From NCBI GenBank assembly GCA_963724495.1, contig CAVRUZ010000006.1, positions 507,598 through 571,597 on the forward strand: 64,000 nt of DNA. Reading direction: 5' to 3'. Of the stretch, positions 9,785-18,071 are shown piece by piece. Both the position numbers and the translations under genes were made by a program. This stretch comes from CAVRUZ01 sp963724495. Its GTDB lineage: Bacteria; Actinomycetota; Actinomycetes; Propionibacteriales; DAIQRJ01. The notes below the pieces were generated by a model. The model saw only the letters and a list, made by a program, of their open reading frames with translations. It was not told the DNA's origin and searched no databases. Every line of letters starts with the position of its first letter. Within the stretch, counting starts at the first letter, position 1.

Positions 9785-11322
9785 TCAGGCGGAGGGGAGC
9801 AACAGCCCGCTGGTGACGAGCTCGGCGGCCCGACGGAGAAGGTCGTCGACGAACTCCGTTTGGTCGTCCGCGGGTACCTCCAGGAGCCGGACCAGGGCAT
9901 CGGCGATCTGCCCGGCGGTGAGCTCCCCGTCGCAGGCCCCGACGAATCCCGCGAGCGCCGTGTCGACCTCCACCGCGCGTCGTGCGAACGCCTGCTGCCG
10001 CAGGAGAAGGTGCTCCGGCTCGGTCAGGCCGGGTCTCCCCCACTGCTCACTGATCAGTTCGGGCGCCATGGTCAGGCGACTGTCGGTGAGGACGGGGTTG
10101 GCGCGCAAGTGGTCGGCCCCGTCGATGAACCGCTGAACCATCGGCGCGAACGGCTGGTCGACGTGATCGTGCAGCTCGTCGATGCGGGACCGGCCGGGGC
10201 TGCCGTCGTGGGTCCGGTGAAGGAACACCCAGCCCAGCCCGACTGCCTCGATCTTCGCCTGCTCGAACCACGACAACCAGGCGTCGTAGCGGGCGATGTA
10301 GTCCGGCCTTCCCCTCAACCCGGCGTCGGCGAGCCATACCTCCACATAGGCAGCGGGATCCATGACCTCGCGCTGCACTATCCAGGCATCGACATCGGAC
10401 TCGCGCAGCCACTCCTCCTGAAGCCGGTCCGGCCAGGGCCGGCCGCGCACGTGTGCCCAGTTCCCGAGCAGTTGGGCGGTGCCACCCGGACGAAGGTGGC
10501 GAGGGAGGTCGCGGACGAGCCCGGCGACCAGCGCGTCACCGGGGAATGCCGAGTCGCGGTAGGTGAGCGAAGCTGCGGCGGCCGCACCCCATCCAGCCGG
10601 GCCGGGCGACAGCACGAACGGCGGGTTCGAGACGACCAGGTCGTACTGCTCTCCCGGACCGGCTCCAACAGGTCGCCCTCGCGGAACTCCACCCGGTCGG
10701 TGAGACCGTTCAGGGACGCCGACCACCTCGCCATTTCCAGTGCACGCGGAAGAATGTCGCTCCCCACCACGTGATCAGCGTGCTGAGACAGATGAAGGGT
10801 CTGAAGTCCCGACCCGGTGCCGACGTCCAGGGCGGAGGGCACCGGACTGCGAAGGGTGAGACCGGCCAGCGTCGTGGCGGCCTCGTTCACACCCAGCACG
10901 TGATCGTCGGCAAGCATCGGCGGTGCGCCGTCCATGCCAGGCACGGGATCGGCGAGTACCCACCAGTCGTGGGACTCGTCGCCGTAGGGATGCAGATCCA
11001 GGGCACAGCGCACGGCGTCGTCGGGCTGTGGCCCCGACGCCTGCAGGATCCCGTGGCGTACCAGCAGATCGGCGTTCTCCTGACCCAACGCATCCGCGAC
11101 CTCGCGCCGCTGGACGGTGTCGCGGAGGCAGAACACCCGCACCGGCACGGCGTCGACTCCTCGGTGTCCGGAGAGAGCGTGCCTGCCCGCCGATGTCTCG
11201 TTGCGCGCCAGCGCATTCATGGCGGCCTGCCCGATGAGAGCAGTCACCCCGTCGACCGTGTACTGCAGCCGCGTCAAGGCAGCGGCGAGGCGGTCCGCGT
11301 CGTCGGCGGCGAGGGGCTCCAT
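9785..11322 (-). pseudogene. SAM-dependent methyltransferase (DUF7059-type), interrupted by one frameshift
   Basis: Two overlapping frames make one class I methyltransferase of about 512 codons. The 5' frame (11322 down to about 10660) holds an N-terminal domain and SAM motif I, ALDVGTGSGLQTL. The 3' frame (about 10660 to 9785) resumes with QYDLVVSNPPF, the catalytic NPPF motif of N6-adenine/glutamine-type methyltransferases, and then a C-terminal domain. The two join if one G is restored in the run near 10653-10662. The total length of 1538 nt is one base short of a multiple of three. Either the base was missed in sequencing or the gene is recently dead. Homologues often sit beside topA in actinobacteria. 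Confidence 0.8.
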
Positions 11323-11362
11323 CGCCGCGAGTCTCGCAGATCACAGCTGCGGAGCAGGTTGG

Positions 11363-12127
11363 TCAGTCTGGACCTGACGGGTGACTCGAAGGTCGCGAGG
11401 ACCGGATCCACTGCTCGAGCTGGAGCGCAGGCACGACCGGCAGGTCAGCGGGAGCCGCCGCGCGGGCCACCTGGCGCACGAGGTCGACGATGTCACCGGT
11501 CACGCCGGCTTCGACCAGGCCGAGCTCCTGCACCGAGATCCCGGCCAGCCGGCTGGCTGCTGCCGTCACCGTCTGGACGTCGTCTTGTGCGACCAGCCAG
11601 GCGACCTGTACGGCGGTGAGCCCCACCGCCGAACCGATGGCGGCGACCACGAGCGGGCGCGGCGGGTCGGGAAGGGCCGACACGGTGACGGTCGCCGGGT
11701 GGTGCGGCCAGCGGACTCGGAGCCGGTTCAGGTAGTCGCGCCCGGCCGTCACCGCGGCGGCACGCAGCATCGGGCTGGAGGTCCGGGAGAGCCAGACGCG
11801 CTGGAGAACGTCGAGGGACGCGCCCGAATCCAGCGACCGCAGCGCCACGACGGCCGCCGCGGCGTCGACCCGGACACAGGTGCGGAGCCGGGTGTCGAGG
11901 TAGCTCGTCACGAGGTCAGACGTGAGCGGGTGGGCGAGGGTGCCCAGGCCGCCTGAGGTGAAGTGACCGGGCTCGGCCCGGGCGCCCGCGATCATCGCCA
12001 GCGCCGTCCGAACCGGACCGGAGACTGCCGGCCGGCTCGACGTCGGCCGCGCCGCCGCCAGTCCACGGTGCGGGGTCACGCCCGCTGCAGATGCGTCAGC
12101 CACGCCACCCCCGATCCACTCGTCCAC
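11363..12127 (-). CDS. UreF-like protein, orphan
   Basis: The product is 254 aa and almost entirely helical. From about residue 50 its pattern resembles the urease accessory protein UreF: HFTSGGLGTLAHPL near the N-terminus, a SPMLRAAAVTAGRDYL helix, then a VGLTAVQVAWLVAQDDVQTV stretch followed by ASRLAGISVQELGLVE. UreF helps nickel insertion into urease. No ureABC, ureG, ureD or nickel transporter lies in this window, so that role is unproven and the match is by eye. The GTG start at 12127-12125 follows TAACTT by five bases, a leaderless arrangement. Transcription diverges from the GNAT cluster. Confidence 0.55.
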   Translation of the reverse strand: MDEWIGGGVADASAAGVTPHRGLAAARPTSSRPAVSGPVRTALAMIAGARAEPGHFTSGGLGTLAHPLTSDLVTSYLDTRLRTCVRVDAAAAVVALRSLDSGASLDVLQRVWLSRTSSPMLRAAAVTAGRDYLNRLRVRWPHHPATVTVSALPDPPRPLVVAAIGSAVGLTAVQVAWLVAQDDVQTVTAAASRLAGISVQELGLVEAGVTGDIVDLVRQVARAAAPADLPVVPALQLEQWIRSSRPSSHPSGPD

Positions 12128-12132
12128 TGCCG

Positions 12133-12138
12133 AAGTTA
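12133..12138 (-). promoter_or_regulatory. Leaderless -10 element of the UreF-like gene
   Basis: The reverse strand reads TAACTT, a TANNNT-type -10, five bases before GTG 12127. It implies a leaderless mRNA. Confidence 0.5.
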
Positions 12139-12242
12139 GGTGGCGGTGGTGTCGGCGGGGTTCGGCCGGGATTTCGTTCGTGTTACGAAGCCTCGCTGCC
12201 CCGCGAAGGCCGAAACCCGTCGCGCGGCGTCGGTCACCCGGC

Positions 12243-12248
12243 TAGCGT
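12243..12248 (+). promoter_or_regulatory. Leaderless -10 element, first GNAT gene
   Basis: TAGCGT is followed by CCACCC and the GTG start at 12255. The same TAGCGTCC block precedes the other two paralogues, so the promoter was duplicated with the gene. Confidence 0.6.
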
Positions 12249-12254
12249 CCACCC

Positions 12255-13271
12255 GTGGACATCCGACCCGTCGATCCTTCTCGCCCGGAAGAGACCGGCT
12301 TCCCCGGCGCGTACGCGGTGTTCCGCGAGGCCGTGCTGGCCGACCGGCCGTGGGCGACCACACAGAGTGCCGAAGAGGTGCTCGCGCACCTGCAGCACGA
12401 GGACCCGACCGAGAAGTCGCAGTGGTTCGCCGCCTTCGATGGCGGCCGGGTCGTCGGCTCGGGTCACGTCTTCTTCCCGCTGCAGGACAACGTGCAGATG
12501 GCCTTTCTCGGCGTCTGCGTCGCACCGGCCGATCGCCGGCACGGGATCGGAACAGCGATCGCGCGCCATCTCCTGGGCTACGCAGAGCAGCACGGTCGCA
12601 CGCTGGCGCTTGGCGGGATCACCGTGCCGCCCGGTGCCGACGATGACCACCCGCACCGGGCCTTCTACCGCTCACTCGGCTTCGAGTTCGTGATCACCGA
12701 GATCGTCCGGCACCTACGGCTGCCGGTCGCCGACGACCTGTTGACGAGCCTCCTCGACGACGCGAAGGCGCACTACCGGGATGACTACACCATCGAGACG
12801 TACACCGATGGAGTCCCCGACGACCTGCTGCCGTCGTACTGTGCGGCCAACAACAAGCTCGCCACCGATGCGCCGAGCGGCTCGATCGACTTCGAGGAGA
12901 TGTCGCTCACTCCGGATGTCTACCGGAGCCAACTGGAGGTCAACCGCCGGCTTGGCGCCGTCCGGATCACCGCCCTGGCGCTGACCGCCGACCGCGAGGT
13001 GGCCGCGTACACGGACCTGAACCTGCCCGCCTCGAACCCCGACCGCGCGCACCAGTGGGGCACGCTGGTCACGGCTGCGCACCGTGGACACCGCCTCGGC
13101 ACGGCGGTGAAGGTGGCCAACCTGCAGGAGTTGCAGCGGTCCCACCCCGAGCGTCGGATCGTCGTCACGGACAACGCCGAGACCAACCGCTACATGGTCT
13201 CGATCAATGAGGCGCTCGGCTTCGAGATCGTGGAACTCTCGGAGATGGTGAAGAGGGACGTGTCTCCGTAG
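12255..13271 (+). CDS. Tandem-GNAT acetyltransferase, paralogue 1
   Basis: The product is 338 aa with two GNAT folds. The N-terminal domain (about 1-165) has the acetyl-CoA motif A in VCVAPADRRHGIGTAIARHL and the motif B HRAFYRSLGFEF. The C-terminal domain (about 175-335) has WGTLVTAAHRGHRLGTAVK and SINEALGFEIVE. Two-domain GNATs include mycothiol synthase and Eis-type enzymes. This one cannot be assigned a substrate from sequence. It is the first of three adjacent copies, about equal in length and very similar at DNA level, especially in the 3' block around AKVANLQELQRSHPE. The GTG start fits MDIRPVDP, shared by all copies. Confidence 0.88.
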   Translation: MDIRPVDPSRPEETGFPGAYAVFREAVLADRPWATTQSAEEVLAHLQHEDPTEKSQWFAAFDGGRVVGSGHVFFPLQDNVQMAFLGVCVAPADRRHGIGTAIARHLLGYAEQHGRTLALGGITVPPGADDDHPHRAFYRSLGFEFVITEIVRHLRLPVADDLLTSLLDDAKAHYRDDYTIETYTDGVPDDLLPSYCAANNKLATDAPSGSIDFEEMSLTPDVYRSQLEVNRRLGAVRITALALTADREVAAYTDLNLPASNPDRAHQWGTLVTAAHRGHRLGTAVKVANLQELQRSHPERRIVVTDNAETNRYMVSINEALGFEIVELSEMVKRDVSP

Positions 13272-13317
13272 GCCAACCGGACAGCTGATCCCGGTCGCGC
13301 GGCGACCCGACCCCGGC

Positions 13318-13323
13318 TAGCGT
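13318..13323 (+). promoter_or_regulatory. Leaderless -10 element, second GNAT gene
   Basis: TAGCGT lies eight bases before the GTG at 13332. The flanking GGTCGCGCGGCGAC and TAGCGTCC blocks match the other two copies. Spacing is two bases longer than in copies 1 and 3, which may weaken this promoter. Confidence 0.5.
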
Positions 13324-13331
13324 CCGCACCC

Positions 13332-14348
13332 GTGGACATCCGATCCGTCGATCCTGCTCGGCCAGAAGAGACCGGCTTTCCCGGCGCGCACGCGGTGTTT
13401 CGAGACGCCGTGCTGGCCGACCGTCCGTGGTCGTCTGCCCCGAGCGCCGAGGAAGTGCTGGCACAGCTGCAGAAGGAAGACTCGACCGAGAAGGCACAGT
13501 GGTTCGCGGCCTTCGACGGCGACCGCGTCGTCGGCGTGGCTCATGCGCTCATGCCGCTGCAGGACAACGTGGAGAAGACCCTGGTCGGCGTGTGCGTGGC
13601 ACCAGCCGATCGCCGGCGGGGTATTGGAACGGCGATGGCGCGGCACCTCTTCGGCTATGCCGAGGAGCACCGTCGCACGCTGCTGTTGGCCCAGATCGCG
13701 TTGCCGTCCGACGCAGGCGACGACCACCCCTACCGCACCTTCTACCGCTCGCTCGGCTTCGAACTGGTGCTCACCGAGATCGTCCGGCACTTGAAGCTGC
13801 CGGTCGCCGACGACCTGCTGACGAGCCTTCTCGACGACGCGAAGCCGCACTACCAGGAGGGGTACACCATCGAGACACACGTCGACGGAGTCCCCGACGA
13901 CCTGCTGCCGTCGTACTGCGCGGCCCACAACAAGCTCTCCACCGACGCGCCGAGCGGCTCGATCGAGTTCGAGGAGATGTCGCTCACGCCAGAGCTGTAT
14001 CGCAGCAACCAGGAAGTCAACCGCAAGCTGGGCGCCGTGCAGCTCACCGCCGTGGCGCTGACCGCGGACCGCAAGGTGGCCGCCTACACCGTCCTGCACC
14101 TGTCCGCGTCGAGCCCCGACCGCGCCTTCCAGGGCGGAACGCTGGTCACGAAGGCGCACCGTGGACACCGCCTCGGCACTGCGGTGAAGGTGGCCAACCT
14201 GCAGGAGCTGCAGCGGTCCCATCCCGAGCGTCAGATCGTGGTCACGGACAACGCCGACACCAACAGGCACATGGTCTCGATCAACGAGGCGCTCGGCTTC
14301 GAGATCGTGGAACTCGCTGAAGTGGTCAAGAGGGAAACGCCTGCCTAG
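13332..14348 (+). CDS. Tandem-GNAT acetyltransferase, paralogue 2
   Basis: The product is 338 aa, collinear with the copies on either side and without internal gaps. Motif A of the N-terminal domain is VCVAPADRRRGIGTAMARHL. The C-terminal domain has GGTLVTKAHRGHRLGTAVK. Differences from copy 1 cluster at surface-like positions and in the C-domain (QWGTLV becomes QGGTLV; ASNPDRAHQ becomes ASSPDRAFQ), which suggests substrate divergence rather than decay. The 60-base spacer to copy 1 contains only the duplicated promoter. Substrate unknown. Confidence 0.88.
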   Translation: MDIRSVDPARPEETGFPGAHAVFRDAVLADRPWSSAPSAEEVLAQLQKEDSTEKAQWFAAFDGDRVVGVAHALMPLQDNVEKTLVGVCVAPADRRRGIGTAMARHLFGYAEEHRRTLLLAQIALPSDAGDDHPYRTFYRSLGFELVLTEIVRHLKLPVADDLLTSLLDDAKPHYQEGYTIETHVDGVPDDLLPSYCAAHNKLSTDAPSGSIEFEEMSLTPELYRSNQEVNRKLGAVQLTAVALTADRKVAAYTVLHLSASSPDRAFQGGTLVTKAHRGHRLGTAVKVANLQELQRSHPERQIVVTDNADTNRHMVSINEALGFEIVELAEVVKRETPA

Positions 14349-14394
14349 GTCGCCGGCGTGTCTGAAACCGGTCGCGCGGCGACTACGCCGCGAC

Positions 14395-14400
14395 TAGCGT
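14395..14400 (+). promoter_or_regulatory. Leaderless -10 element, third GNAT gene
   Basis: TAGCGT, then CCGCCC, then GTG at 14407. Same arrangement as the first copy. Confidence 0.6.
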
Positions 14401-14406
14401 CCGCCC

Positions 14407-15426
14407 GTGGACATCCGACCCGTCGATCCCCATCGGCCAGACGAGACCGGCTTCCCCGGCGCCTACACAGTGTTCCGTGAAGCCGTGCTGGCCGACCGCC
14501 CGTGGGGGACCGTCCACAGCGCCGAAGAGGTGCTGGCGCACCTGCAGCACGAGGACCCGTCGGAGAAGTCCCAGTGGTTCGCCGCATTCGACGGCGAGCG
14601 GGTGGTCGCGACCGGCCACGCCTACCTGCCGCTGACCGACAACAGGCAGATGGTCTGGCTGGAGGTCTGTGTCGCACCGCCCGACCGCCGGCAGGGACTC
14701 GGCACCGCGATGATGCGCTACCTCTTCGACTACGCCGCCGAGAACGACCGCACCCAGGTGCTGAGCGAGACAAACGTGCCGGCTGGGGCAGGCGACGAGC
14801 ACGCGCACCGGGCCTTCTACCGATCGCTCGGCTTCGAACTCGCGAACACCGAGATCGTCCGGCACCTGCACCTGCCGGTCGCCGACGACCTGCTGACCCG
14901 CCTCCACGACGACGCGAAGTCGCACTATCAGGACGCGTACACCATCGAGACCTACACCGACGGCATCCCCGACGACCTGCAGGCGTCGTACTGCGCGGCC
15001 AACAACAGGCTGACCACCGATGCGCCGACCGGCTCGATCGACTTCGAGGAGAACTCGCTCACCCCGGAGCTGTACAAGAGCTACCTCGAGATCGACCGCA
15101 AGCTGAACACGGTTCGCATCACCGCCCTGGCCCTGACCGCCGACCGCGAGGTCGCCGCCTACACCGACCTCCAACTGCCCGCGTCGAACCCCGAACGCGC
15201 GTACCAGTGGGGCACGCTGGTCACCGCTCCGCACCGCGGACACCGCCTCGGAACGGCGGTGAAGGTGGCCAACCTGCAGGAACTGCAGCGGTCCCACCCC
15301 GAGCGGCGGATCGTCGGCACCCAGAACGCCGAGGACAACGCCTACATGGTGTCGATCAACGTGGCTCTCGGGTTCGAGATCGTCGAGATCGCGGACATGG
15401 TCAAGCTCGTGGAGACCACGCCCTAG
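14407..15426 (+). CDS. Tandem-GNAT acetyltransferase, paralogue 3
   Basis: The product is 339 aa, with the same two-domain plan as copies 1 and 2. Motif A reads VCVAPPDRRQGLGTAMMRYL in the N-terminal domain and WGTLVTAPHRGHRLGTAVK in the C-terminal domain. It is the most diverged of the three (MVWLEV and NRQMVW in the central sheet; SYLEIDRKLN in the linker). The stop is only 13 bases from the convergent hppA stop, so the two transcripts must overlap or end within coding sequence. Substrate unknown. Confidence 0.88.
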   Translation: MDIRPVDPHRPDETGFPGAYTVFREAVLADRPWGTVHSAEEVLAHLQHEDPSEKSQWFAAFDGERVVATGHAYLPLTDNRQMVWLEVCVAPPDRRQGLGTAMMRYLFDYAAENDRTQVLSETNVPAGAGDEHAHRAFYRSLGFELANTEIVRHLHLPVADDLLTRLHDDAKSHYQDAYTIETYTDGIPDDLQASYCAANNRLTTDAPTGSIDFEENSLTPELYKSYLEIDRKLNTVRITALALTADREVAAYTDLQLPASNPERAYQWGTLVTAPHRGHRLGTAVKVANLQELQRSHPERRIVGTQNAEDNAYMVSINVALGFEIVEIADMVKLVETTP

Positions 15427-15439
15427 TCATCCCTCGGAG

Positions 15440-17731
15440 CTAGACCGACGCCTTCTCCGGCTCCGACGTCATCACGCTGCCGCGGCGGGTCGAGATGATC
15501 ACCGCGGTGACGATGATGCCCAGTGCGACCAGCGCGATCAGCAGCCGCACCGCCGTGTTCGCGTCGGCGCCGACCGACAGGGTGACGACAGCGGGCGCGA
15601 TCAGCACCGACACCAGGTTCATCACCTTGATCAGCGGGTTGATCGACGGTCCGGCCGTGTCCTTGAACGGGTCGCCGACGGTGTCGCCGATGATCGTCGC
15701 CTCGTGCGCGGGTGAGCCCTTGCCGCCGTGGACGCCGTCCTCGACCAGCTTCTTGGCGTTGTCCCACGCACCGCCCGAGTTGGCCAGGAAGATCGCCATC
15801 AGGGTGCCGGTGGTGATGGCACCGCCGAGGTAGCCGGCGAGCGGCGCGACCCCGAGACCGAACCCGACCGCGATCGGTGCGCAGATCGCCAACAGGCCCG
15901 GCGTGGCCAGCTCGTGCAACGACGCCCGGGTGACGATGTCGACGACCTTGCCGTACTCCGGCGGGTTGATGCCCTCCATGATCCCGGGGATCTCACGGAA
16001 CTGGCGGCGCACCTCCATCACCACGGCCCCGGCAGCACGCGAGACGGCGTTGATGGCGAGACCGGAGAACAGGAAGACCACAGCGGCACCGAGGATCAGG
16101 CCGAACAGCGTTGCCGGGTTGAACACCACCGAGTCGCTCAGGAACCTTGCCTCGTCGGCGACGTTGACCAGCGCGTTGTTGATCGCGTCGGTGTAGGAGC
16201 CGAACAGCGCCGTCGCCGCCAGCACCGCCGTCGCGATCGCGATGCCCTTGGTGATCGCCTTGGTGGTGTTGCCGACGGCGTCGAGCTCGGTGAGGATCTG
16301 CGCCGCCTCCTCGTCCACGTCGCCGGACATCTCGGCGATGCCCTGGGCGTTGTCGGAGACCGGTCCGAAGGTGTCCATGGCCACGATCACGCCGACGGTC
16401 GTCAACAGGCCGCAGCCGGCGAGGGCGATCGCGAACAGGCTCACGATGATCGAGCCGCCACCGATGAGGAACGCGACATAGACCGCGCCGCCGATGAGCA
16501 CGGCGGTGTAGACGGCGGATTCGAGCCCGACCGAGATCCCCGACAGGATCACCGTCGCCGGCCCGGTGAGAGAGGTCTTCCCGATCTCGGTGACGGGCCG
16601 GTGTTCGGTACCTGTGTAGAAGCCGGTGATCGCGAGGATCACTGCGGCCAGCACGATCCCGAGGACGACCGAGAGGATGGCGACCACGCGCGGGTTGCCA
16701 TCGTGCACGGCAATCGCGGCGGGCACATCCTGCAGCTGACCGAACGTTTCGGGCAGGTAGGCGAAGGCGGCGATCGCGCAGAGGATCGCCGAGATCACGC
16801 AGGAGATGTAGAAGGCCCGGTTGATGGTGGTGAGGCCGCCCTCGCCGACCCGCGGTCGGGTGAGGAAGATGCCGAGGACCGCGGTGAGGGCGCCGATCGC
16901 CGGCACGATCAGCGGGAAGACGAGCCCGGGAGCGCCGAAGGCGGCCTTGCCCAGGATGAGCGCGGCGACGAGCGTGACCGCGTAGGACTCGAACAGGTCG
17001 GCAGCCATTCCGGCGCAGTCGCCGACGTTGTCGCCCACGTTGTCGGCGATCGTGGCGGCGTTCCGGGGGTCGTCCTCCGGGATGCCTGCCTCGACCTTGC
17101 CGACCAGGTCGGCGCCCACGTCGGCGGCCTTGGTGAAGATGCCGCCGCCCACCCGCATGAACATGGCGAGCATGGCCGCCCCGAAGCCGAAGCCCTCCAA
17201 CACGTTCGGGGCGTCGCCCTTGTAGATGAAGACCACCGTGGCGGCGCCGAGCAGGCCCAGCCCCACCGTCATCATTCCGACCGATCCACCGGTGCGGAAG
17301 GCTATGCCCATGGCCACGTCGCGCCCGGTGTCACGGGCGGCAGCGGCGACCCGCACGTTGGCCCGCACCGCGAGCCACATGCCGAGGTAGCCGATCAGCG
17401 CGCTGAATCCGGCACCGACCAGGAAGAAGAACGACCGGCCGAGGCGCACGTCCCACGACCCGGGCAGCGCCAGCAGGGCGAGACACGCTGCCCCAGCGAA
17501 GATGGCGAGGGTGCGGTACTGCCGGTTGAGGAATGCCGCGGCACCCTCCTGCACGCCCTTGGCGATGCGTTGCATGTTCACGGTGCCCTCGGCCGCGGCC
17601 AGCACCTGCTGGCGGAAGATGATGGCCATCCCCAACGCCAGGACGGCAATCACCCCGACAACGACGACGAGGGTGAGGTTTCCGCCGTCCAACGTGACCG
17701 GTCCTCCCACGGCCAGCGTGGATGAACGCAT
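15440..17731 (-). CDS. hppA: Membrane-bound proton-translocating pyrophosphatase
   Basis: This integral membrane enzyme couples hydrolysis of pyrophosphate to proton export. The product is 763 aa with about 16 membrane segments. The PPi-binding site is seen in DVGADLVGKVEAGIPEDDPR followed by NAATIADNVGDNVGDCAG, and the second acidic site in GDTVGDPFKDTAGPSINP. The cation-selectivity position reads GNTTKAITKG. The Lys here (Ala in potassium-dependent enzymes) points to the potassium-independent class. It is transcribed away from the helicase gene and towards the GNAT cluster. The ATG start at 17731 gives a normal hydrophobic N-terminus. Confidence 0.95.
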   Translation of the reverse strand: MRSSTLAVGGPVTLDGGNLTLVVVVGVIAVLALGMAIIFRQQVLAAAEGTVNMQRIAKGVQEGAAAFLNRQYRTLAIFAGAACLALLALPGSWDVRLGRSFFFLVGAGFSALIGYLGMWLAVRANVRVAAAARDTGRDVAMGIAFRTGGSVGMMTVGLGLLGAATVVFIYKGDAPNVLEGFGFGAAMLAMFMRVGGGIFTKAADVGADLVGKVEAGIPEDDPRNAATIADNVGDNVGDCAGMAADLFESYAVTLVAALILGKAAFGAPGLVFPLIVPAIGALTAVLGIFLTRPRVGEGGLTTINRAFYISCVISAILCAIAAFAYLPETFGQLQDVPAAIAVHDGNPRVVAILSVVLGIVLAAVILAITGFYTGTEHRPVTEIGKTSLTGPATVILSGISVGLESAVYTAVLIGGAVYVAFLIGGGSIIVSLFAIALAGCGLLTTVGVIVAMDTFGPVSDNAQGIAEMSGDVDEEAAQILTELDAVGNTTKAITKGIAIATAVLAATALFGSYTDAINNALVNVADEARFLSDSVVFNPATLFGLILGAAVVFLFSGLAINAVSRAAGAVVMEVRRQFREIPGIMEGINPPEYGKVVDIVTRASLHELATPGLLAICAPIAVGFGLGVAPLAGYLGGAITTGTLMAIFLANSGGAWDNAKKLVEDGVHGGKGSPAHEATIIGDTVGDPFKDTAGPSINPLIKVMNLVSVLIAPAVVTLSVGADANTAVRLLIALVALGIIVTAVIISTRRGSVMTSEPEKASV

Positions 17732-18071
17732 GAAGTGCTCCCGTCGTATCGCCCGGGTCGAGGCCGCGATGCCGAACGACCGGGTGTGGTGCCGGGACGC
17801 AACCCGCGACCGGCGCGCGGGAGTCTACGTGAGCGAGCGCTCCGTCCGACGAACCCAGGCGGCCGCCGGACGCCTGGAGGTGACCCCATTCGGCCCGGAT
17901 AGCGCCCGATTCGACGGGTGGGCACCCGCACTGTTGGGCCAACGGCCACCTCCGGGCCACCGCGGCGTCGCTCACCGAAACGATCGGCTGGCGCGATCGT
18001 GTGCCTGGTCGGTTCTGTGGCTGTTCGGCAGTTCGGTGTTGCATGTCCGTGCTCGGTGTGAGGATGGGCGG
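17732..18071. other. Divergent intergenic region between hppA and the helicase gene
   Basis: No coding gene is seen in these 340 bases. A hairpin CCAGGCG, nine-base loop, CGCCTGG lies at 17854-17876. GAGGAT at 18060-18065, six bases before the helicase GTG, is a plausible leaderless -10. No clear hppA promoter could be picked out by eye. Confidence 0.5.

Larger units (their letters stand above)
12200..15426 (+). repeat. Tandem triplication: three promoter-plus-gene units of about 1.08 kb
   Basis: Units begin near 12215, 13290 and 14360. Each carries a short leader (GGTCGCGCGGCG, then TAGCGTCC, then CCCGTGGACATCCGA) and one two-domain GNAT gene. The repeat includes the promoter, so each copy is an independent transcription unit. 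Confidence 0.8.

Noticed and set aside
9642..10043. N-terminal extension of topA
   Set aside because: The frame is open but has no ribosome site or TopA-like sequence; a good GGGAG site precedes GTG 9641, and the upper part overlaps the methyltransferase.
15728..17725. 665-residue plus-strand open frame over hppA
   Set aside because: Antisense shadow of a complete H+-pyrophosphatase gene.
17854..17876. Terminator between hppA and the helicase gene
   Set aside because: The hairpin lies between divergent starts, has a nine-base loop and no T tract; noted in the intergenic entry only.
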